Source: DATMXT01 sp035560415 (lineage in GTDB: Bacteria > Bacillota > Clostridia > Oscillospirales > Feifaniaceae). From it: a stretch of DNA of 28,746 bases. Positions 24,041 through 28,746 of the stretch are shown piece by piece. The DNA is taken from the NCBI GenBank assembly GCA_035560415.1, contig DATMZG010000076.1, forward strand, positions 1 to 28,746, written 5' to 3'. Numbering within the stretch: the first letter of the stretch is position 1; the number at the start of each line of letters is the position of its first letter. Position numbers and translations under genes: made by a program. The notes beneath the pieces are model-generated. The model saw nothing but the letters and a program-made list of their open reading frames with translations, made no database searches and had not been told where the DNA came from.

Positions 24041-25264
24041 CTATCCGTTATTCTCTCCGACCCGGACCGTCACCTGTACGCTGCCCAGAGCCCCGACCTC
24101 CTGGTCCCCGGTCACAATGCGCACCGGCAGGTCAAGGGTTGCGCCGGGCACGGCCGAGGACAGGTCCACAATGCCGCGCAGCTTGCTTCCGTCGTATTCC
24201 GCCATGGCTTCGGGCGTACCCCGCACCGACACTTCAAGCGGCAAGGCCGAGAGCAGCACATACGACTCCTGTGGCACATGGTCGTATTCGAGCTCCGCCA
24301 GTTCAAAGCTGCCGGAGGCAAGCTCGCCGAAAGTGAGGGTCACCGTGACTTCGCTCGCGTCGCCCGGCTGCAAATACTCCGGGGCGATGGGCAGTGTCAC
24401 CACGCCGTCCGTGTGGTAGTTTTTAATGTCAATCTGGCCGGCCGAATACTCGGTCATGGAGCTTGATTCGAGCACCGGCACCTTGATTTCAATGGTGGAG
24501 GGGGAGACGGTATAGGAGAACTCGTTTGACAGCCACCCCTCGGGCAGGCTCAGAATGTCGACCGTGACCGGCAGCGTGCGGCGCACCGAAATGCGGGGGT
24601 AGACCGCGGCCGAGCGCACCGTCGTCTCAAGATAGGTCGAGTCGGCGGCGGCGCCCGTCGTATCGTAAATGGCCACCGGCAGGTTGATGCGCTCCTCCAT
24701 CAAATTTCCCTCAGTGACGTTGAGCTTGACCACCGCCTCCTTGAGGATGGCAATGTCGGCCTCGGGGCCCCGCACCTCCATGGTGTCGGGCTTTACGGTC
24801 GCCTCGTCCACGATGTAGGTGTCGGTGTCAATGCCGTAAGTGACCTCGGCCCGCACCGGAAGGACGGTTGAGACCATGCGGTCGACCCGCACGTCGTAGC
24901 CGGCCGGATATTTGCCGGTGATGACGGCGTCCTCAAGCGGGAGGGTGACGTTGATGGGCAGGTAGTAGACGCCGGGCGAGAGCGAGGCGTCGACTTCAAT
25001 GGTGGCGTAAATGTCCTCGGCCGCAATGCGGCTGAGCACGCTCTTATTGCCGCGCAGCGTGATGTCCACGGTCTCGCTGCCGGTGCCGATGGCCGAAACG
25101 CCGTTTTCAAGCTGGGCGTTTTGCATGACGGTCTTGACCGGCACACCGCGGTAAGTCACTTCGGTCTCAGGGTTTTGGATGCCCATGTAAAACCACAGCA
25201 GGATGGCCAGCACGAGGGAGGCGACTTTCAGGGCGCCCGGATTGTCAATCAGTTTGTCCTTCAT
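24041..25264 (-). CDS. cdaR: CdaR (YbbR-domain) regulator of the diadenylate cyclase
   Basis: Membrane-anchored, extracellular protein that controls CdaA activity. A single transmembrane helix near the N-terminus (LKVASLVLAILLWFYMG, about residues 12-28) is followed by roughly four YbbR repeats filling residues 40-400. These are visible as recurring VPV, LPV-type and beta-rich segments with PDTMEVRGPE and PSTIEIKVPV. Its 407 residues fit the family. The start is ATG 25264, overlapping the cdaA stop as ATGA, so the two are translationally coupled. Confidence 0.94.
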   Translation of the reverse strand: MKDKLIDNPGALKVASLVLAILLWFYMGIQNPETEVTYRGVPVKTVMQNAQLENGVSAIGTGSETVDITLRGNKSVLSRIAAEDIYATIEVDASLSPGVYYLPINVTLPLEDAVITGKYPAGYDVRVDRMVSTVLPVRAEVTYGIDTDTYIVDEATVKPDTMEVRGPEADIAILKEAVVKLNVTEGNLMEERINLPVAIYDTTGAAADSTYLETTVRSAAVYPRISVRRTLPVTVDILSLPEGWLSNEFSYTVSPSTIEIKVPVLESSSMTEYSAGQIDIKNYHTDGVVTLPIAPEYLQPGDASEVTVTLTFGELASGSFELAELEYDHVPQESYVLLSALPLEVSVRGTPEAMAEYDGSKLRGIVDLSSAVPGATLDLPVRIVTGDQEVGALGSVQVTVRVGENNG

Positions 25265-26136
25265 TTTGTCCCCGCACCCCCTTTTTTGAAAAAGCGGCCG
25301 AGCATGGAGGGCCGGTCCTCCTCCTTTTGCAAGAAGGTGTCAATCAGGGCGTCCCGCAGGCTCTCAAGCTGGTAGCCGCGGCGGATGTGCCCGTCGGTCA
25401 CGACCGAAATTTTGCCGGTCTCCTCCGAGACGACGACGACAAGTGCGTCGGAGTTCTCGCTCATGCCGATGGCGGCGCGGTGGCGGGTGCCAAGCTCCTT
25501 GCTCAGGTTGCGGTTGGCCGTCAGCGGCAAGAGACAGGCGGCCGCCGTTATCCGGTTTTTCGAAATGAACACGGCGCCGTCGTGCAGGGGATTGCCCTCG
25601 TAGAAAATGGACTCCAAAAGCTCCTTGGTCACGACGGCGTCAAGGCGCACGCCGCTCTGCATGACGTCGGTGAGGTTTGTCATGCGCTCAAAGACGATGA
25701 GGGCGCCGGTCTTGGCCTGCGACAGATGGTCGCAGGCGATGCAGACCTCGTCGATGACGCGGCGGCGTTCGGCGTCGGAGGAGGAGGAGTCGCTGACAAA
25801 GTCAAGCCCGATGCGGCTGCGGCCGACCTGCTCCAGGGCCCGGCGAAGCTCGGGCTGAAAGAGCACGACGACGGCCAGAACGCCGACCTGAAGCGTGTTG
25901 CGCAGCAGGAAGTTCGTGGTGTCCATGTTGAAAAGGTCGCTCACCTGCATGACGACAATCAGCAGCAGCACGCCCTTGATGAGCTGGGCGGCCCGCGATT
26001 CCCGAATGAAGTCGATGACCTTGTAAATGATGTAGGCGACGATGAGGATGTCGAGCAGGTCGGAAATGCCAAAGCCGGAAAACTGCACCGCAAGTCCGGT
26101 GGAAATCGATCTCCACAGCGCTTCGAGTTTGTCCAT
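25261..26136 (-). CDS. cdaA: Diadenylate cyclase CdaA (c-di-AMP synthase)
   Basis: Makes the second messenger c-di-AMP from two ATP. Three transmembrane helices fill residues 20-95 (LLDILIVAYIIYKVIDFI, LIKGVLLLIVVMQ, LQVGVLAVVVLFQPELRRALEQ). A cytoplasmic DAC domain follows with the catalytic DGA (186-188, in NPLHDGAVFIS) and RHR (218-220, in LGTRHRAAIG). Its 291 residues are typical. ATG 26136 has GGGGGATGTG upstream. It is the first gene of cdaA-cdaR-FAD oxidoreductase. c-di-AMP controls potassium and osmolyte transport and cell-wall homeostasis in Firmicutes. Confidence 0.97.
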   Translation of the reverse strand: MDKLEALWRSISTGLAVQFSGFGISDLLDILIVAYIIYKVIDFIRESRAAQLIKGVLLLIVVMQVSDLFNMDTTNFLLRNTLQVGVLAVVVLFQPELRRALEQVGRSRIGLDFVSDSSSSDAERRRVIDEVCIACDHLSQAKTGALIVFERMTNLTDVMQSGVRLDAVVTKELLESIFYEGNPLHDGAVFISKNRITAAACLLPLTANRNLSKELGTRHRAAIGMSENSDALVVVVSEETGKISVVTDGHIRRGYQLESLRDALIDTFLQKEEDRPSMLGRFFKKGGAGTK

Positions 26137-26213
26137 GTCACATCCCCCTTCCCCTGTTCTTATATATCGGCAAATGCAGGGTTTTCTGCATAAATTGTAT
26201 CATATTTTCAGGC

Positions 26214-26262
26214 AAAATAAAAGGGGATTGCCGGAAGATTTTTAAGGCTCCGGCCTCCCCTT
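26214..26262 (-). terminator. Intrinsic terminator of the 26297-26722 gene
   Basis: On the minus strand the outer stem AAGGGGA/TCCCCTT (26256-26262 and 26221-26227) and the inner stem GCCGGA/TCCGGC (26249-26254 and 26230-26235) are separated by a small internal loop. TTATTTT (26214-26220) follows. It lies 35 bases after the stop codon and upstream of cdaA. The remaining part of the gap, toward cdaA, contains ATGCAG/CTGCAT (26174-26191) but no clear promoter. Confidence 0.8.
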
Positions 26263-26296
26263 CGCATTTGCTGGTTAAATTTTATGCAAAAAACGG

Positions 26297-26722
26297 TCAG
26301 ACGATGTCCCGCTCCGCAATGTCAAGTCCGAGGGCCAGTGCCGCCGCGCAGGCCAGCAGCTCCGGCAGCCCCGGCGTCGCGCAGCGCAGCGCAATCTCCT
26401 GCTCCGAAACGACGCCCCCCTGAAGGGTCGGAAACTCCCGGCAGACGCACAGCACGCAGCGGTCGGGGTCCACTGAGGAAAAAGTCACACTGTCCCGCCC
26501 GCTCATGCCCACTGTGACGGCCACGGCGCCGGTGCCGGTCACGAGGAGCTGGGCCGCGCTGTCGCCCCCCTCGAAAACAGCCATGCGGGGCGCGCGGCGA
26601 AGCCGCCGCGGATAAGTCCCGCCGGCCAAAACCATTAAGCCCTCTTTCGGGCGCTCCTCGCCCATCAGCCGCTCAAGGATGTGAAAACCGCGCTGCTCAC
26701 CAAGCCATGTGATGTGATGCAT
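26297..26722 (-). CDS. Hypothetical protein, 141 residues
   Basis: Function not recognised. The ATG at 26722 has GGAGGCGG immediately upstream, and codon use resembles the neighbours, so it is a real gene. The N-terminal half contains EGLMVLAGGTYPRRLRRAPRMAVFEGG. The middle is VTVGMSGRDSVTFSSVDPDRCVLCVCREFPTLQGGVVSEQEIAL, and the C-terminus is a hydrophobic Ala/Leu-rich helix. The GMSGRDSVTFSS stretch looks like a conserved core. No signal peptide is visible. It is flanked by the DUF4177 gene upstream and ends in a strong terminator. Confidence 0.75.
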   Translation of the reverse strand: MHHITWLGEQRGFHILERLMGEERPKEGLMVLAGGTYPRRLRRAPRMAVFEGGDSAAQLLVTGTGAVAVTVGMSGRDSVTFSSVDPDRCVLCVCREFPTLQGGVVSEQEIALRCATPGLPELLACAAALALGLDIAERDIV

Positions 26723-26818
26723 ACGACCGCCTCCATCCCATAGTGTGGACAGCGGCGGCCATTTTATAGGCGCAGTCAGGTCCCCGTTTCTTTTTGTGAC
26801 AACAATTTTGCGCGAAAG

Positions 26819-27016
26819 TTACAGGATTTTGCGCTTGAAAATCGAGATAATCCAGCGGGTGCTGCCGTAACTCTGGGCGGAGGCGACGGTGCTCACAAGC
26901 TCCCACCCCTGGCTCCCGAGCTCGTTTAACGACTGCTGAAACTGCGCCTCGTCGACCTTCCCGCCGAGAAAGCCCTCCGCGTCGGTAAACAGGGTCTTGT
27001 ATTCAAACCGCTCCAT
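26819..27016 (-). CDS. DUF4177 domain protein
   Basis: A 65-residue protein matching the small DUF4177 family: FEYKTLFTDAEGF at the start, QSLNELGSQGWELVST in the middle (the GWELV core) and WIISIFKRKI at the end. Function is unknown. GGAGGG lies just upstream of the ATG. The gap 26723-26818 to the next gene holds no ORF. Confidence 0.9.
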   Translation of the reverse strand: MERFEYKTLFTDAEGFLGGKVDEAQFQQSLNELGSQGWELVSTVASAQSYGSTRWIISIFKRKIL

Positions 27017-27100
27017 ATATTCCCTCCGTCACTGAAATTGGGTCTGCCGGCTTGTATTTTACCACATAATTGTGAAGTTTTCAGCATGGGTCAAGGGGTA

Positions 27101-27143
27101 AAAAAAGCATGGCTTTCAAGGGGGACGAAAGCCATGCTTTTTT
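27101..27143. terminator. Strong bidirectional terminator
   Basis: A perfect 17-base-pair stem AAAAAAGCATGGCTTTC/GAAAGCCATGCTTTTTT (27101-27117 and 27127-27143) with a 9-base loop. The A and T runs at its base give a U tract in either direction. It ends the SLH-protein gene (minus). Confidence 0.92.
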
Positions 27144-27170
27144 GTTTGCTGGGGTGGGGCACAGCCCTTG

Positions 27171-28190
27171 CTATTTCCCGATTTGGGCCGCGTAGCCCGT
27201 CCGGTCAACTGCAAAGTCGTCCGACGTGCCGGTGAGGTAGGCCCTCATCGATACGGCCTCTTTGACTGCGGGAAAAGCCTCGCTGTCAAGGGCGTCGGAA
27301 AAGACGAGCTCCTCGCCCGGGGCCAACTCAGTCACAGTCAAGGCCATGATAAACATCTTGTCGGCAGACCAGGTGTAGAGATTTTTGCCCTCGGCGTCAA
27401 AGAGCTGGAAGTCGTACTTCTGCCCGCTCGTGTGGTGGATGACGACCGGTTTTTCCGTGTGGTTGCGCAGCGTGAGCGACATGGTCAGGGCGCCGTTTTC
27501 GTCCAGCCGGGCGGCGGCATTCACCTCAACGCCCTTCGCAAAGTTTTCGAGCGCCGCCATCAGCCTCGAGACGACGGTGACGGCCTCGGCCCTCGTCGCC
27601 CCGTCTTTCGGGAAGAGCATATTGCCGCCCCGGCCGCCGATAAAACGCAGCACGACGGCGGTGCGGATTTCGGACTTGTAGGCTTCCGTGATGTCGGCGT
27701 CGTCGTCAAACGGCATCGGGTAGATGTAGGGAATGGCGTACTCGCCCCCCGTCTTGTACTCGAAAGCCCGCATGACCCAGTGGACCATCGTCTCGCGGGT
27801 GAGCGGGGCGGCGGGCTCGAATGCGCCGCCCGCCTCGACAATTCCGGTGGTGACAAGGTCGATGAGCTCGCCCGCGCCGGCGTCGGCGTTTGTCATGTCG
27901 TCAAACGAGTCCGCAATGTCGGGGGCCGCGAAGTAGTTGATGTGAATGGAGAGGGCTTTGTGCAGCAGCCGGGCGAACTCCATGCGGGTGATTTTGCTGT
28001 CCGGGCTGAACTTTCCGCTGCCGTCCGAGAAAATTTCGGCGTATCCGTATTGCCGGGCGGCCTCCTCAAACCACTTGCCGGCGATGTCGGTATAGCCGTC
28101 TTTTAAGTCGGACTGCGCCATGACGGACAGCGGTACAGCCGCCAGCATAAGGGCGGCCAGAAGCAAAGCGATTATTTTACCTGTTTTCAT
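27171..28190 (-). CDS. Exported SLH-domain protein with C-terminal BsuPI-like domain
   Basis: A 339-residue secreted protein. A signal peptide (KIIALLLAALMLAAVPLSVMA, cleavage near residue 25) is followed by three SLH repeats. These run at about 32-85 (GYTDIAGKWFEEAARQYGYAEIFSDGSGKFSPDSKITRMEFA), 93-145 and 160-225. SLH repeats bind cell-wall polymers. Residues about 228-325 match the BsuPI fold, the intracellular proteinase-inhibitor domain: LTLRNHTEKPVVIHHTSGQKYDF, then LYTWSADKMF and ELAPGEELVF. The start is ATG 28190 with GAGGTG eight bases upstream. A GTG three codons earlier lacks such a site. A role in surface protease control is speculative. Confidence 0.9.
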   Translation of the reverse strand: MKTGKIIALLLAALMLAAVPLSVMAQSDLKDGYTDIAGKWFEEAARQYGYAEIFSDGSGKFSPDSKITRMEFARLLHKALSIHINYFAAPDIADSFDDMTNADAGAGELIDLVTTGIVEAGGAFEPAAPLTRETMVHWVMRAFEYKTGGEYAIPYIYPMPFDDDADITEAYKSEIRTAVVLRFIGGRGGNMLFPKDGATRAEAVTVVSRLMAALENFAKGVEVNAAARLDENGALTMSLTLRNHTEKPVVIHHTSGQKYDFQLFDAEGKNLYTWSADKMFIMALTVTELAPGEELVFSDALDSEAFPAVKEAVSMRAYLTGTSDDFAVDRTGYAAQIGK

Positions 28191-28268
28191 AGGAAGCACA
28201 CCTCAAAATCAAAGAATGGGTTCGCTCTCTTGACGGGGTGCCCCGCGAAATTGTTCCAAAAACAGCGC

Positions 28269-28746
28269 TCAAAGTCCCTTGCTGAAAATGGAGGCGCGGT
28301 CTCTGTTCAGCGTTTTTGAAGTCAGAAGAATGAGGAGTTCCTCGGACGCCGAAATGCTGGCGAGGGCGCAAATCGCAATGGCCGGCGCCTCTTTTCCGAA
28401 AGCCGAAAACAGGAAGGGATAGAAGAACAGGGCGACGCCGGTCGCCTTGTTGGCGTAAGTGTGCAAGGAGGCAAACCCGCGGTATTTTGCAAAGCCGTAA
28501 ATGAGTGAAACAAAGCGTATGGCTACAACGACGGCAATCCAGCCGAGAATCCACGGCGGAAAATCTACAATGGGCAGCAAAATGAGCAGCACGACGCCGA
28601 TAAAAACAAAATCGGAGACGCTGTCGAACACCTGTCCGAATTTGCTTGCGGCATGCAGTTTTCTCGCGAGATATCCGTCCAAAACGTCGCTGAGGCCGCA
28701 ACATAGATATAAGAAAAAGAAATAAATTGAAAACGGCTGTACAAAA
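28269..28746 (-). CDS. CDP-alcohol phosphatidyltransferase (5' end outside the window)
   Basis: Membrane enzyme transferring a phosphatidyl group from CDP-diacylglycerol to an alcohol in phospholipid synthesis. The reading frame stays open from the stop at 28269 to the window edge, so the N-terminus lies beyond 28746. The family signature D-x2-DG-x2-AR-x8-G-x3-D-x3-D is complete: DVLDGYLARKL...FGQVFDSVSD. Its first Asp and the preceding membrane helix (SIYFFFLYLCCGL) lie upstream of the TTG at 28682, so that TTG is not the start. Further hydrophobic helices follow (FIGVVLLILLPIV, WIAVVVAIRFVSLIYGF, TGVALFFYPFLFSAFG). The alcohol, possibly glycerol phosphate or serine, is not determined. Confidence 0.9.
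   Translation of the reverse strand, partial: FVQPFSIYFFFLYLCCGLSDVLDGYLARKLHAASKFGQVFDSVSDFVFIGVVLLILLPIVDFPPWILGWIAVVVAIRFVSLIYGFAKYRGFASLHTYANKATGVALFFYPFLFSAFGKEAPAIAICALASISASEELLILLTSKTLNRDRASIFSKGL

Noticed and set aside
27168..28106. 312-codon plus-strand frame opposite the SLH protein
   Set aside because: The minus-strand frame has signal peptide, SLH and BsuPI features. The plus frame is an antisense artefact and reads through the terminator-proximal region.
28177..28704. 175-codon minus-strand frame overlapping the phosphatidyltransferase gene
   Set aside because: It is in another frame from the complete CDP-alcohol phosphatidyltransferase signature and has no domain features.

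Overview
The window looks like a chromosomal segment of a spore-forming, high-GC member of the Clostridia (Oscillospirales-like). Four things support this: strong GGAGG-type ribosome binding sites, frequent TTG and GTG starts, ferredoxin-linked 2-oxoacid metabolism, and the gene neighbourhoods spoVB/mazG/hup, recJ-relA-dtd-MBL-hemZ and cdaA-cdaR, which are classic Firmicutes clusters. Species cannot be named from sequence alone. No rRNA, tRNA, CRISPR array, IS element or phage gene was seen. Apart from the 2-oxoacid oxidoreductase operon, every gene called is on the minus strand.

Layout. (1) 1-3590: a FadR-type GntR regulator (minus) is divergent from a four-subunit 2-oxoacid:ferredoxin oxidoreductase operon (delta, alpha, beta, gamma; plus). 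A sigma-A-type promoter and a FadR-type operator lie between them. A possible 21-codon ORF sits between delta and alpha, and a strong bidirectional terminator ends the operon. (2) 3591-4794: three small genes, a YbaK-type deacylase, a VOC protein and an NTF2/SnoaL-like protein. (3) 4864-7161: the RNA-binding protein Tex with its own promoter, and the terminator of the next operon. (4) 7220-9982: spoVB/yabM-like, mazG and hup, an operon of nucleotide housekeeping and chromosome structure. (5) 10096-12730: type III glutamine synthetase and a zinc-ribbon protein. (6) 12810-13901: a C45-type Ntn acyltransferase/peptidase. (7) 13957-20789: recJ, relA, dtd, an MBL hydrolase and hemZ, tightly packed with 4-base overlaps. 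(8) 20993-26136: cdaA, cdaR, a large FAD oxidoreductase, a patatin-like lipase and an RseC-like membrane protein. (9) 26297-28746: a conserved-looking hypothetical, a DUF4177 protein, an exported SLH-BsuPI protein and the 3' part of a CDP-alcohol phosphatidyltransferase gene that runs off the window.

How the genes work together: the window is mostly core functions. Two second-messenger systems lie close together: (p)ppGpp (relA) and c-di-AMP (cdaA/cdaR). Quality-control functions include dtd, ybaK, mazG and recJ. Nitrogen assimilation is represented by the type III glutamine synthetase, and anaerobic energy and carbon metabolism by the ferredoxin-linked oxidoreductase and hemZ. I did not find a convincing entirely new system. 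The items most worth a second look are the tiny ORF coupled to the oxidoreductase alpha subunit, the operator in that operon's leader, three back-to-back inverted repeats upstream of recJ, a 67-base-period duplication at the end of the FAD oxidoreductase gene, and an unusual Pro-Asn at the catalytic SQ motif of Dtd.
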